Source: Viscum album (taxonomy: Eukaryota; Streptophyta; Magnoliopsida; Santalales; Viscaceae). Taken from it: 64,000 bases of DNA. Of this stretch, positions 1 to 12,666 are shown piece after piece. The notes under the pieces were generated by a model. That model was given only the letters and a program-made list of their open reading frames with translations. It searched no databases and was not told where the DNA came from. The position numbers were made by a program, and so were the translations under genes. The DNA is taken from assembly GCA_963277665.1 (NCBI GenBank), contig OY728147.1, positions 1,263,059,424-1,263,123,423 of the forward strand, read 5' to 3'. Position 1 is the first letter of the stretch. Each line of letters opens with the position of its first letter.

Positions 1-1290
1 AGGCGTATGATATAATGGAATGGTGCTTTGTCCTAAAAGTTTTAATGGGCATGGGATTCTCCAACTGGATAATTGATCTCCTCTTTCGTTGCTTTAGCTC
101 GATGTGGATCTCTACCTCATTCATGGGTAAAAAATTTGGCTTCTTTAAATTCTTCTAGAGTCTCAGGAAAGGGTATCCTTTGTCTCCCACCATCTTCATT
201 CTTGCCCAAAATGCCTTTAGCTGCTACATCAACAAGATCATTGACACCGAGAAAATATTTCCCTATCATAACAGGAATACCATGAGAGGAATATCACACT
301 TGATGTTTGCCGATGACACAGTCCTGTTTATTAATGGTAGTAGAAGATTGGTGAAGGAGTTTAAGAGTGTTCTTAAGGAATATTTCATGTTTAGCGGACA
401 GGTGGTGAATTCCAACAAGAGCCTCTTCTTCACAGCAAGGAATTCCTCTCTGAGGAGGGATCGGGACATAAGAGCTATGTTGAATATGAACAGGAGAATT
501 TTTCACATGGATTACCTTGGAGAACTAGTCATAACATCTTGCCTCAGAGTTAATCTTTTTGATAAGCTCATTAGCACTCTTACTAGGTGTATTCAAAACT
601 AGAAAATTAGGTTTTTATCCTTTGGAGGCCGTATCACCCTGGTTAATTGTGTGTTAGTCTCCACGATGATGTGTGTTTTTTCTACCATGAATGTTCCACA
701 AACTGTGATTTAAAACATTGACATAATAATGGTGTCCTTTATATGGGATGGGTAGATGTAAGGCCCCCTTCATTGGGATTCAGTTAAACGGTTGGCTAGA
801 CCCCTTTTTGAAGGGGGACTTAATTTAAGGAGCATGTCCTCAACCATTCAAGGACTACATGCCAAGCTCGCCTAGGAGGTCCTTGAAAGCCGAACTCTAT
901 GAGGTAGAACAATGCAGAACCTCTACGACCCTAATGGGACTAGATAGAGAAGGCGCCCCTCAAAGATATGGTACTTGGTTCAAACGCATCTGGAAACTCT
1001 AAAACAACATTCTTGATGGATTATCAGAAGGGGGAACATAAACTTCTAGCAGCAGGATTGGGGGGAAGAGAAGCTGTGGTTCCCAGGCTGTCCAGCTCCA
1101 GATAATACATTCAAAGAATATTCCTACCATATGAAGTTCCTCATGTCCATCCTTGAAGACAACCAAATTTATATGTTTAACTCTATAGTTTAAAATGACG
1201 ACGATGACCAGTTATTTTTCACAGGTAACTCATAAGGTGCTTTCTCCATTAGAGACTTCGATAGTTTGACGAGGGAGGTGGTGAACGTCG
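1..1290 (+). pseudogene. L1-type LINE ORF2, reverse transcriptase remnant (5' end off window)
   Basis: Conceptual translation gives the middle and end of a non-LTR reverse transcriptase. The motif KGYPLSP lies near 165-188. The catalytic motif FADDTVLF begins at 306 with both aspartates kept. It is followed by a segment with SGQVVNSNKS, typical of the region after the active site in plant L1 RTs. An in-frame TAG at 156-158 and many later stops and frame changes (after 602) show that it is dead. The endonuclease domain would lie before base 1. The downstream part (about 600-1280) still reads as the thumb and linker region of plant LINEs, with FLSFGGRITLVN just after 602. In life this protein would nick the target and copy its own mRNA in the nucleus. 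The LINE call is secure; the exact 3' limit of the domain is approximate. Confidence 0.85.
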
Positions 1291-1834
1291 ATCGGTGAGG
1301 AGAGATTCTGAGGTGAAAAGTGATCCCTTACAAATTCAAATTTTTGATGTAGAGAGTGTGATACAAGGATCTACCAACAGATGATAACCTTCAATGAATT
1401 GGAATCCCAATGGTTTCCTGGTGCTGGTGTTGCTGGTCTTCGTGCACAGAATCTGTGGGGCATCTTTTTTATGAAAGTGAATGGGAAAGTGGGGTATGGA
1501 AGATCTTCAGGTAATTTTTTGGATGGAATGGATATTATGGAAACTCCGAGGACTTTCTTCAATCTTGTTTTAGGGGAGCTGGAAACCAAGGTGCTAAAAG
1601 GAAAGAAAGGGAGCTCATTCTCACTACTGGGTGCTGGACTATATGGCAGGCCCAGAATAAGAAGCTCCACAGAAAAGGATCAGTCTCTCATGTCAATATT
1701 CATATCATATTGAAAAACACTATGCTGGATCTGCTTAGGTTGTCCCTTACTGCATGTCTAATCCCTTTATGCTTGCCATTACTACTGGTAGCACTGAATC
1801 TAATTGGGTCGACATTTCTGGACATGGGCAGGGG
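1291..1834 (+). other. LINE linker region without a recognised domain
   Basis: This stretch lies between the RT and RNase H parts of the LINE. It holds an open frame of 110 codons (1381-1713) on the plus strand and a similar one on the minus strand. I recognise neither. The plus frame is Gly-rich near its start and ends before the RNase H domain, so it is probably decayed linker of the same LINE. No promoter or other signal is evident. Confidence 0.4.
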
Positions 1835-2270
1835 GTGAGATGGTGGCCACCGATACAGGGATTGAAACTTAATGTTGATGGTTCACTAATCAGAGGGTAG
1901 ATGCAGGGAGGGGGCGTCATGCATGACCAAACCATATCTTTATATGAATCGTTTGCTTCTTCATTTGGGGGTGGCGATGCGCTTCAGGAAGAAGCACTGG
2001 CTATGAAAGATGGTTTGCAAATGTGTGTGTGCAGGAATTTGGTGGTGTCTTTGGTGGAAAACGATTCCTTCGTGCTGTTCAATGCGCTGAAAAACAGAGG
2101 CAAGATTCCATGAAACATTATTTATATAGTCAGTCAATGTTAGGCTCTTATAGGGGCATTAATGGAGATATATCATACCTGGAGGGAGGGAAACATGGTG
2201 GCGGACTTTATGGCGTTTACGGCAACATCAAATACTACTCTTTCTTTTTTCTAATCTTCGGGGTCCTTTC
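1835..2270 (+). pseudogene. LINE ORF2 C-terminal RNase H domain (RVT_3 type)
   Basis: The frame used by 1901-2113 continues on both sides and reads as the RNase H domain that many plant L1 elements carry after RT. It opens with WWPPIQGLKLNVDGS, where the first catalytic Asp is in NVDGS. It continues with GGGVMHD, then the Glu in QEEALAMKDGL, then VENDS with the second Asp, and ends with REGNMVADFMA carrying the last Asp. All four expected acidic positions can be seen. Stops at about 1899 and 2111 and a few later ones inactivate it. This domain degrades RNA in RNA-DNA hybrids during reverse transcription. Its order after the RT at 1-1290 supports one LINE copy on the plus strand. Confidence 0.75.
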
Positions 2271-2384
2271 CTACTAAAGGTTTGAAGTTTATCAAAAATG
2301 ATGTTTTGGGGTTGCATTAATTTAGACCCATGTGACTTATTTCCTTGTATTGGGATTATTGATTTTTATAAAAATGTTAATGTT

Positions 2385-3420
2385 CATGTCAAGTCAATAG
2401 GAAAAAATTAATTTAAATTTAATCCCACAGACGAAAGGATAATACAAGTTTACAATTTAAAAACATTTGAATGTTTGATATGTTTATATTTCCAATTTCA
2501 TAATCGAAATGATTTCAATGACCTACATTGGATTAAATGAAAACAATTTGACCAGATTAAACATTAAAATTAGATTAAAATTTTATTTGACCCTATAAAT
2601 AAATTAGATGGAAATTAATTTATGTGCTATAATTCAGTACTTGTCACTATTAATTTGTAATTAAGCTACACAGAAAAATACCAAAATTTCACCATATCAT
2701 ATTTTCATGTTTTTCATTCAAATATTTGGTTTATTTTTATTTATATAATCTATAAAAAATTTTAAAATTGTGTTTAAATTAGGTTCTCCAATAAATGTAA
2801 TTAAAAATGCCCCAATAAAAATAGAATGTGTTATGTGTAATATTGTGTTTGTTCTTATCATAGGAATGAAAAATATATTAGTTGAATATGGAATTTGTTT
2901 ATATAATATATAATTTATATATCATTTTATATCCCTCATTAATTGAAATTAATTTAACTCATTAGGACAAAACAGCATTGTGATCAAAAAAATAATAATA
3001 TTTCCCTTATATATTTAATCCATTTTCATATTCATTTCTAATTAATTTGTAACCAAAAGATCCTTTTATATTTATGTAAACCATATGTTTAAATTAGTTA
3101 TTTAACCATTTTCATAACTATTTATTTAAAATATTGGTTATATTAAATAATAATTTAATAATATATCATCATTCAATAAAACTTGGTTTTGCGTATAAAA
3201 CAATCCTTTTATATAAATCATATCTTACATGAATCACACACTTACTCAATGTTTAATTTATTAAAATATATAGGGTTGATCAAATATATTTGAAATAGTA
3301 ATTATATTTTGAATTCTTGTAATATTATATTACATTACGCGCCTGGTGATGTGTTTCAAACACGAAATTGTATACAATGTTTTACATTAGAATTTATTGA
3401 AGTAACATTCTCCCAACCTT
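2385..3420 (-). repeat. TRG-1 3' LTR, truncated
   Basis: The reverse complement of this stretch matches the first kilobase of the 5' LTR of the same element (9801 downward). For example the blocks at 3270-3360 and 9660-9750 correspond, as do those at about 2400-2480 and 8790-8870. Only the upstream part of the LTR is left; the TATA-proximal and transcribed parts are missing. The boundary at 3420 is where the LTR-like start (GTTAC in reverse sense) follows a purine-rich stretch. It is accurate to about 20 bases. Confidence 0.6.
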
Positions 3421-4648
3421 AATTGAATTACATACTCACATTTTAAACATTTTCTTGGTAATATATTGTTTTATATTTCCCATTTTGAAATCCAAAATCA
3501 TGAGAAGGGTTAATAAAATCCTCCATAAAAGAGAGAATGGAAAGTGAAAAGGTTCACTTTAACTAATATATAACAAATCCTATTAGTAGAAGGAAATTAG
3601 TGGAATATAGAGATACATAAAAGGAGGTAATGTGTAAATATTTATAGGGAGTGGTTGAGGTAATTGATCACAAACATAATGATCAATGGAATATTTAGAG
3701 CCTAATTTCTATATATCTGCGATGATTTAGAAGACCGTCAGTTTAATAAAAATTAAATTACTAGGACAACATTTTTTTGAAAGCATTTTGAGGAATTCAT
3801 TCACTCTCTAAGAATATAAGTAAATATAAATTTCTATAAACTTATTAATTTACATTGATTAAAACATGGTGTATTTATACACCATCTATTAGAACATGAT
3901 GCATCATAGGATTGCATAATATTGTAATATATAAAATATCACCCAATGATCAACCATTTTATAAATGGTTAACTATTCAAAAATTATTAAGATCCAAAAA
4001 TTTCTAAGTATTTTAACTGAATATAAAAATTGAACTTTTAATTAGAATTTAATCATCATAAATTATGTCTTTAATCATAACATACTTAATATGTGAACAC
4101 CTTCATCATGTATTCTCTTGAAATATGGTAATAACATGAATTACCATTATACTTTATTGGAAACATAAATTATTCATTATTCCTAAGTAGGAAAGATGTT
4201 ATTAGATATATTCCATAAATCCAAAATTGTTTTAATCTTCACAAATGATATCATGAACCATTTTAATAAATCATTACTCAGCTCTAAGGTAGTCAACACT
4301 TATCAATTTTACTTTATCGAAACCAATCATTTCATTATCCAAACATCATTGTCTTAACATTAAGAAAAGATTAAGGTTTATCTATCCCTCATCCTTTTGT
4401 TTTCCATGAATTCTTGCTTTCTACATAAATTATATTCTTGGTACCATTCCACATTTGATTTCAAATCGCTAAAGAAAAATAATTGTAGTACAATGCTTGT
4501 ATATTTCATAAATCATATGATGGGAACATCAACACATTTCTTTGAACCAAATATAGACGTACATTCATCATTTCACTTCAGTAGTATCAATAACATAAGT
4601 TAGAACTTGATCCCTTATATTTTTCTAATGTATATTCTCTCGAAGCCT

Positions 4649-4693
4649 AGGAAATTCATTTGTTAAGTGCCGCATATCCTTTTAATTGTAACA
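4649..4693 (-). pseudogene. TRG-1 Gag zinc-knuckle relic
   Basis: On the minus strand a CX2(stop)X4HX4F pattern followed by Pro matches the third knuckle of the TRG-2 gag ORF (CX2CX4HX4F, then P, at 45,256-45,300). The second Cys is a stop codon here. The last position is Phe in both copies rather than the usual Cys. It lies downstream of the capsid-like segment, in the expected order. This is a short match and is supported mainly by its position. Confidence 0.5.
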
Positions 4694-5029
4694 ATGAATA
4701 GCAGAATTTTCAAACTTCACTTTTCATTATTTTTCTTGGTGACCATTTTATACATCCTCATAAAAAAACTCCCTTTCATTTCAAGAATTTTCCAAAGTGA
4801 TTTTTTCTATAGATATCACTTGTGGGAAAATATTTATTTCCTATATTACTTTTGTCTATTATTGTGTCTTCATATATCTTTGTCCCTTTCTTCCCATTAA
4901 ATCCACATTACTTGGATATTTCATTCTCTATCTTTGTAGAACATAAAATAATATCTTTTCATGATGAGAGAATCATAAAAACTAGAACCCTTCAGATATT
5001 AGTCTTAATACATTCTAAAAAGTTGTAAA

Positions 5030-5400
5030 TCATTTACTCCATGTTGTATATGTAATCACTAGAAAAATTTTGTAACCTGATAAAGGTCCCCTTGTATTCT
5101 GCAACACTCTCTAATTCCTTTTTAAATAAGATATGAAAATTTATATATATCTCAATTTTATGATCATGAGGGATGAATTTTTTTAATAATGTGTCCTTAA
5201 ATGTTTTAAATTCCATGAGTTCAATTTCTTCTTCCTCTATTGTTTTTTGGATTAGAGACCACCACTAATCAGCATCACCCTTGAGATAGAAGAATTCAAG
5301 TGTAACCATTTACCTTTCGCTGCATTCCAAGGATGCAAATAACATTTTTGGAGACATAATACATTGCTCAACTACAATTGGATTAGTTTTCCAAGTAAAC
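5030..5400 (-). pseudogene. TRG-1 Gag capsid-like domain (retrotransposon gag)
   Basis: The minus-strand translation, partly in the open frame at 5034-5216, shows the core pattern of the plant Ty3/gypsy Gag domain. A GDADxWW element (with a stop between) is followed by an acidic stretch, then FKTFKDTLLKKFIPHDHK, then a segment with ELESVAEYKGTFIRL. In the family this domain builds the virus-like particle that packages the element RNA. The upstream half has in-frame stops and no start was identified. It is the only copy in the window where the capsid part can be recognised; the younger TRG-2 lacks it. Confidence 0.7.
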
Positions 5401-6100
5401 TATGTGGGATTCTTTCATATAAAGCTATCCAACATAAAATATTCAATATGTATAATAGGTTTTTCAATTGAAGAAATGTTATTTTTCAAAACATGACTGG
5501 GCTTCCATAGTATATTTTCATAACATACTCAGTTCTAATAATAGATACATTGATTTTATCAAAAGGTTATCCTCTACGTTATCTATATGTATTGATACCA
5601 TACTTTCATCTAGGAATCATTTCTAAACAATAAAATATAGTAGATTATCCCTTAAAATTATGACCTTTGTATAACTCAAAATACGGTATAACAGAAAACA
5701 TAAATTTATTTTTAATAAATCCTATTATAAAAATATTTGGTTACTTTGAGGAAATCATTAATTACAAATAATTTATAATGGAAGTTAAAGAAAATATAGA
5801 CTAACCAAGTGTATCTCCTCAAAGAGTGTCAAAATAGGTGCATTGTAAGCCTCGCTTTCATGTACCAGGTTGCACTAAGATGGGCCCTACACACCATGTT
5901 AGAGTTGTTACTCCTTGGTATATCTATTTTAGATCCACATCCACTAGTAGTATCCATACATGGATAAATTTTAGGAATACCCACATTATTTCTACATTAA
6001 CAAAATTATAGTATTTCAATATAACCTCAAAGTCTATAATAGGGTTATGTATCCTAAACTATTTTTTCAAAATATAGTTTCCACTATGGCAACTAAACTT

Positions 6101-6112
6101 ACATTGATTCCA
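6101..6112 (-). other. TRG-1 primer binding site, degenerate
   Basis: On the minus strand TGGAATCAATGT lies where TRG-2 has TGGTATCAGAGG. The following 40 bases also align (the stretch containing TTTAGTTGCC and GTGGAAACTA). This marks the 5' LTR/internal border at about 6113. Confidence 0.6.
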
Positions 6113-9100
6113 AATATAATGTCATGACCCCAGAATCTTGGAGCAGGTGCATTATTTTATTACATTGGAATGATTACAAAGAATCAAACCCCGAAGGATC
6201 GATTAGTGTAGCAATCTTAGAAATACAAAATTCAAAAAATGATACCCATATTATATTTATAAATACAAAATACAAACATAAGAAAAATAAAAGCAAATAA
6301 ATTTCATCATAGAACAATTTTTCAAATATTTATTTTTCATTACCTGGGTAATGGAGACATAATAAGGGTAACCACCAATTCTTAGTAGGGGTAATTAAAA
6401 AGGAAGAAACAGTGAGTCAATGAGAATAAATTAACCTATTAGGGTAAATAACTAATATAACATTATATTCAAATAACTAGATAATGAATAATCAATATGA
6501 AATTTTAAGAAACTAAAACATATGAAATTTAATCAATTAATTGAGAATGAAACGAATCAATAGGTTTTATCAAATGGAATATGCAATGATAATAACAATG
6601 ATATCTAAAATATCTATAAAGGAAATTCTTATTTATTTGATGTAATGTCTAAGGAACATGAGGACATATATTTCAGGATCCATTATACATTTAGTTTAAA
6701 ACTATATGTAGAAACCTATTTAAATTGGCCAACTTAATTGTCCAAATGGGAACCTATCGATGAATCTATGAGATATATAATATCTTGTCTTCAAATATCA
6801 TTGAATTTACAAAGAATTATTCATATAGGATAATCATTTTAAACTATATCTTGTATGAATTATTAAATATTCAATGAATAATATATATATATATATATCA
6901 ATAATTATTTAGTTAATTAAATATCTTCCAAAGTGAACTACATTTGAAAATGGTATATAGTTTAATAACTAGTAATATCCTTCCTATTGAAATATGGATA
7001 ATTATTGAAATTAAAAAATATTATTATAAAAAATTCATTTTACTCAAGGTAATGTTAACGATTAAAAATTGAACTAAAATTTTAAAGATAACCATTAAGA
7101 ACATTATTAAGGAGAATAATCTTTAAATATTCCAAGGATTCCCATACAACATTGAAACATTTGAATCATAATATTCAGGAAATAGAAACATTAACATAAA
7201 CATAGAAAATAATCAGAATGGCGGGATTTTTGATATTACCTGGATAATGGTAGTATATACACCATATAAAAGATAAGTGGTGCATTATTACAAATAAGTC
7301 TCAATGTAATGCAAACTAAGAAGAAATAGCTTCCCTTAACCATAATTTTATTGTGAGGTCATTATCCTAATTTATAGTGGTTTAAAATATGTTACTATAT
7401 TTTAAGAGAACCATACTAATGTTTTTAATATCATATATTAACTTCTTATAATATTTTATTACCTGTTTGTTAACACTCTTTCATTATATTAACTATTTCA
7501 AGTGTTAGTTGCCTAGTTCTCTCAAGTATGTTTTTACTTGTTAAATATTGTTCCAATTAATTGAATCATAATTTAATCATATCCAGAATTTAAAACATGA
7601 AATAATGATCTTTTATATTCATTGAATATTTATTTATAGTGTTCCACAATATTTTTAAATTAGAAATGATGTGCATTTTTCATGGAGATGGTGGCCTTTA
7701 CGTACGTAGGAACACAACTCTAATTTCATTGTCGTATTAAAAGAATGAAAAGTAATTGTTAAATATTTATATAATATTTATAGTATCATATATATTTCAT
7801 ATATCATACATTGTTTTATTAAAGTAATACTTAATAAATTCCATGTATAGTGTGAATGAAACACATCACGTTGAGGATATGGTAGTCCACACTTCTACAA
7901 ATGATGTTACTGCTTTTTCAAAAAATGGCATGTATAAAGGTATGTTTTAGAAAATAATTACAGATAAATAATAAAATTATAAATATCAAATATATTATAT
8001 ATATAAATATAGGTAACATCATAATTACAAACATAAGAGGTGGTAAAGGTTGAATGAATAATCATCATTTCGCGAGGCAGTAGTTCGCTGTTCAGATAAA
8101 TAGTATATTCGTTACCCATTATATGGGAGTGTGTGCAGGTTTAGGTTGAACCAATATCATAAATAAATTATTTTATATTTACGATACTATTTTTGTTATA
8201 TAATCATGTAATATGAAGAGTTTAGGGATATATAATGGAAATAAAACTAAAAATATTAAGCAAGTTTGTTACCTCTAATACAGGTTACTCCTTTCGGTTG
8301 GTACCAAAATGCCTGCTTAGGGTTCTTTCTTCCTAGGGGGAGGAATCTAGGATGACATGAGGGATGTTTTGGAGATATTTTGTTATTACATGAATGATTC
8401 ATATTCTCATTAGAGGTGTGAGGATGTGGGGGAGTGAAGGCCTTGTTATAGTGGTGGAGGAGTGGAAATATTGTAATATTTTGACTAAGGAATTACATAC
8501 ATGTTTTTTACATTTTATGTGGCTCCCATTACTATTAAATTTAAATATAAATGGAGATAGGGTCAACTTGGCAATAAAATGGTTCTTGAAAAAGTATCTA
8601 GGTCATTTTTGCCCTTAAGATTAAGGTTTATTCTCATATTAAGCTTAATTTTTCATTAATCATTGTAATTAATTTTAATTATATTTAGTAATATTTTTGT
8701 TCAATAACTATGATGGAATTGTCATAAATTATAAATTATTCTGATTCCAGAAATTTGAAAACAATTTTAGGAATTTTCAATCATATAATTTTCCGAAATA
8801 AAATTAATATTACCCCCAATGATGGGATAATAAATAAGTCTTTTAATGTAAAAAACATCTCTAAGATCGCAAAGTTTTGTTGTAACCAATTTCAAATTCG
8901 AATTGATTAAAATGGTATAATATAAATTAATTGATAAAACATATATCTAAATAAAATTTTAAATAAATTTATAATTTTATCTATCTTTATAAATAAATTA
9001 GCTGAAAATGTAGTTTTGAACTAAAATTCCATAATTTACATTATTTATTAAAAATGATTCTTCAGAGAAAAATAATAACAATTTACCCTAACCTAATTTT

Positions 9101-9801
9101 TATTATTATTTAAAATATGATGTTTATTTTAACATATATAATATATAAATTATAAAAAATTGGATTGAAAATTGGTTCTCAATTAAAAGGCGATAAAAAT
9201 TCCTTAATAAAAATATAGTATTTTATGTGTAATATTGGGTTTTTATTATCTTATAACTGTCAAATAAATTAGAAGAATATAAAAATTATTTTATGGAATA
9301 TGATATATATATATATTCCATTCATATGAATCAATATTTTTAATTAAGGTAATTTGTTATTGTAAAATATCTTTGTGGGATTAATAATAATAACATATTC
9401 CTTTATATTTAATCAGTATTCATAATCATTTATAATTAATTTGTAATCAATGAATTAATTTTAGATTTTTTTAAACCATACAATTATATAATATAGTTAG
9501 CCATTTTCATAACTACTAATTTAATGTCTAGTTTATAGTATATAATAATTTAATAACATGTCATCGTTCAGTAGAACTTGGTCTTACATGTGACGTAAGA
9601 CTTTCAAAGAAAGAAGCTCTTGCATTTTCACATCCTTACAAGGATTTTCATTCAGTAAAATATATAGAATATATAAAATATATTTAAAATAGTAAATATA
9701 TTTTTAATTCATAGGATATTATATTTCATTACACACATTGTGATGCATGTCATTCACACAAACGAATAAACAATTTTACTTTATAATATTGGGGTGTTAC
9801 A
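6113..9801 (-). repeat. TRG-1 5' LTR (minus strand)
   Basis: The LTR starts, on the minus strand, with TGTAACACCCC at 9801, as in the other copies. The three GC-richer islands seen in every TRG LTR are visible in reverse at about 8064-8110, 7863-7905 and 7675-7720. A degenerate version of the second splice-donor region lies near 7335. It is about 3.7 kb long against 4.2-4.9 kb for the plus-strand copies. The shortfall is in the part after the donor, so roughly 1 kb seems to have been lost there. Confidence 0.65.
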
Positions 9802-9950
9802 TGAAATCATGGCGTAATAAAATACATAAGGAAAATGAAGAGCTAATTTATTACTATAGAGGGTAATAAAGTTTTAAAAACATATCAATGAATGTTTTTA
9901 TATGTGGAAAGTATAGTAATTATTCATCTTAGCCCTCTAAGGGGAAGGCC
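9802..9950. other. Spacer between head-to-head TRG LTRs
   Basis: About 149 bases separate the start of the minus-strand LTR (9801) from the start of the plus-strand LTR (9951). I see no gene. The last 20 bases contain AAGGGGAAGG, which resembles a polypurine tract, so part of this could be internal sequence of a lost element rather than host DNA. Confidence 0.5.
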
Positions 9951-11269
9951 AGTAACACCTCAAAATTTTATGAATTATTATTATTTGAATAAATTAATAT
10001 TATTTTATGGATTATGTTTCAAATTAAAACATGTTAATATATAACATACATAATAATGATTTCATCTTGTGATACATTCAATACCACATTTCTTCAATAG
10101 CTTGTATTTTATGAAAGACCGAGTTTTACCGAACAACACTATAATAATAAAATTATTTTTAAAATATTGTTACAGTTATCACCTAGCTATTGGAATGGAT
10201 GTTATGAATAATATTGACTAAATTATTAAAATATTATTTAGAAATTGTATAAAATTAATTCTTTGGGGGCCAATTAATTATAAATGATTATAAAACCCTT
10301 TTCAAAATAATAAAAAATCATTTCTTGAAAAACTATTTCTATGCGCACAATGGTGTTTTATATTAATAAATGTAACATATAAATTTTTGTTATTTATTTA
10401 AATTAATTTGAAATATAAAATTTTCAATAAATGTTTTAGGATTCATCTTATATGTTTTCTATATAATAAATAATAATAAATATAATTTTATGCATAAAAC
10501 TATATTTTTTAAAAATATTGGGTTTTTCAGCTTTTGTTGAAGAAATCATTTTAACGATTATTTTTGATAATTATATAAAATTATATTCACAAAATGAATA
10601 TAATTTTTGAAATAGTATTATAAAATTTATATTATGGTTAATATTAGTTATTTTTCTTACAATTTTCATTTTTTGATGAGTAGTGAGAGCTACAAAATTC
10701 TAATTCAAATCTTCATTTTCATAAAATTTATTTATATTGTTATCTTATATTTTAAATTGGGTTTAAATTATAATTAGTTATATTGTACATAAATTAATAA
10801 AATTTGAGTAATTGGAAATAATTTTATATTGAAATTGGATAAAAGAAATCTTCAATCTTTGTGAACGTTTGTCTTTAAAAATACATAGTTTTGTCCCCTC
10901 CGTAGGATTATTTTTAAAATAATTTACGACTCCTATGTGAATTGAATTAGAAAAAAAGATTAAATATATTCATTAAGAATTATTTTTAACTTATAATATG
11001 GAAAAATTAATTATTAACAAAAATTATTAGTGAAAACTGTGAAAATTAATCATGGTTATTAAGAGAAAAACGAGTTTACTAAGAGACTAAACATTAAACA
11101 TATGGGGATAAATTTGAAATAAACTTTTCCAAAACGAATTTTTAGAAAATATCTCAACTATATAACATCTTTAATCTAAATTTTATATTATTGGTCGTTC
11201 ATGATGTAAGTTAGACCTCTCTATAGTGTTTAATTTTTTGTATTTAAAATAATGCCTCTCCACCTCCAT

Positions 11270-11276
11270 TATAAAT
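11270..11276 (+). promoter_or_regulatory. TATA box of array LTR-1
   Basis: TATAAAT follows the pyrimidine-rich CACCTCCAT at the position where all full-length TRG LTRs have a TATA-like box. Confidence 0.5.
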
Positions 11277-11611
11277 GGCCATTTAGTTTACCCTATTATT
11301 CACACATTTCAAGAAATATGGAATGAAAAACCACTTAAAAAATCATTTTTTAAATTTTATCCTCTCTTAATAGAATCCATAAATTTGGATTAAATCCATC
11401 TATGGAAGAATTCTGGTGCAAACCAAAAAGTGATACCAGAAGAATATGTAACACTCACCAATAAAATTTTTGTTTTATTTTTCCCTCAAATACATTAATT
11501 TTTTAAACAATATTATATAATAAACTCAGTATCTTAAATTTAATGATATTTTTTAATGTTAATGTTATTACATAAAAAATCAAAAACATCTATCCAACCG
11601 GATACACAATC

Positions 11612-11651
11612 ATCAGTCATGTGTATAGTGGACTACCCCTCGCAAACTGAT
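11612..11651 (+). repeat. Inverted-repeat island 1, array LTR-1
   Basis: The arms ATCAGT (11,612-11,617) and ACTGAT (11,646-11,651) are perfect inverted repeats around a loop containing GGACTACC. The arms differ from those of the same island in TRG-2 but still pair with each other. Confidence 0.6.
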
Positions 11652-12017
11652 ATCTCTCATTCTTCCATTACCACCTTTAAAGATTAAAAATAATGATATA
11701 TTTAAATATTATATATAATATATATGATATATATGATATTTAATATGTTATTAATCTTCTTTAAATTTTATATAACATATATCATTATGCTTTCAATTTT
11801 TTGGGAACATGATATTGTCATTCGTGTGTATGGAAATCTACCGCCTCGTGAAATGATGTGGTTCGTTCACTCTTTACATGGAATGTTTTGAGGACAAGTT
11901 AATTAATAATATGTGATACATATGACATAAATATTATGCCTAGTTATAATATATATATATATATACGTTTATATAATTTACATTTCATTCTTTCAATGTG
12001 ACAAGAAAAGGGAATCA

Positions 12018-12058
12018 ATGTTCATGCATACGTACCCCCTACCATCTCCGTGAATTTT
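12018..12058 (+). repeat. Inverted-repeat island 3, array LTR-1
   Basis: This is the counterpart of the TRG-2 island at 42,938-42,980. It shares TTCATGCATACGTAC and the TACCATCTCC core. The arms GTTCAT and GTGAAT pair imperfectly. Confidence 0.55.
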
Positions 12059-12358
12059 GAATCTAATTTCTTATTTCATTCATTTATATATATATATATA
12101 TATATATTCAACTAATATATATTATTAATATCATGTTTTACATCCTAGAAATTAATAAATCAATATTTATGTTAGAGGACCGAGAAGAAAAAGTCGATAT
12201 ATGTATGAAAAACCAAGCTATTATTCCCCAAAACATGACATTAACATGGAATTTAAATTAAATTGGAAAGATAAAGTAATATGTAAAAATATATTGTATT
12301 ATATTTAAGAATATGTTTATGTGATAGATCTATATTAAACCTATATATATTTTATAAG

Positions 12359-12394
12359 AGGATTGAAAAAGTAAAACAAGTGGTAAGACATCAG
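12359..12394 (+). other. Predicted 36-nt mini-exon in array LTR-1
   Basis: This is 36 bases between TTTATAAG and the strong donor GTAAGT. The same layout and length recur at 18,409, 25,417, 43,273 and 49,174. It is a prediction from conserved signals; no transcript evidence is available. Confidence 0.45.
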
Positions 12395-12666
12395 GTAAGT
12401 GGATTTGTAGTCTCACTTTTATTTCAGTAAGACTTATGCCATATTCACCACTTGTATTTTTTGTTGTGTATATACATCACTATTAAATTTTACACAATGA
12501 GTTTCATATATTTTAGGATAGTAAATGTTTAACTTGATATTTTTCTTTCAAAAATCTCATGTTTCAAACGTTACTAAAGTAGTAAGGGATTTTTATATCA
12601 CTTTTTTTAATGAGAGAGAAGCCATGTCAACCACCTATTTATTTCATGTGGTATATACATACCATG

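Larger units (their letters stand above)
2385..9801 (-). mobile_element. TRG-1: long-LTR, gag-only retrotransposon, minus strand
   Basis: Read on the minus strand, this is the same family as the plus-strand TRG copies further on. Its 5' LTR runs 9801 down to about 6113, a degenerate primer site lies at 6112-6101, capsid-like Gag at about 5400-5030 and a zinc-knuckle relic at 4693-4649. A partial 3' LTR runs from about 3420 to 2385. The internal sequence after the primer site aligns by eye with that at 20,610-20,940 in the array. No protease, RT or integrase motif was seen in the 2.7-kb internal region. The 3' LTR keeps only about its first kilobase and stops near the LINE, so either the LINE or a deletion removed the rest. 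The element is old: every frame is broken. Confidence 0.75.

Noticed and set aside
1371..1713. Overlapping plus- and minus-strand frames of about 100-110 codons
   Set aside because: They mirror each other in the LINE linker and show no domain; not listed as genes.
11940..12120. TA microsatellites here and at 6880, 18,010, 31,700, 40,565 and 46,460
   Set aside because: Ordinary simple repeats in AT-rich LTR DNA; no special role can be argued from sequence.
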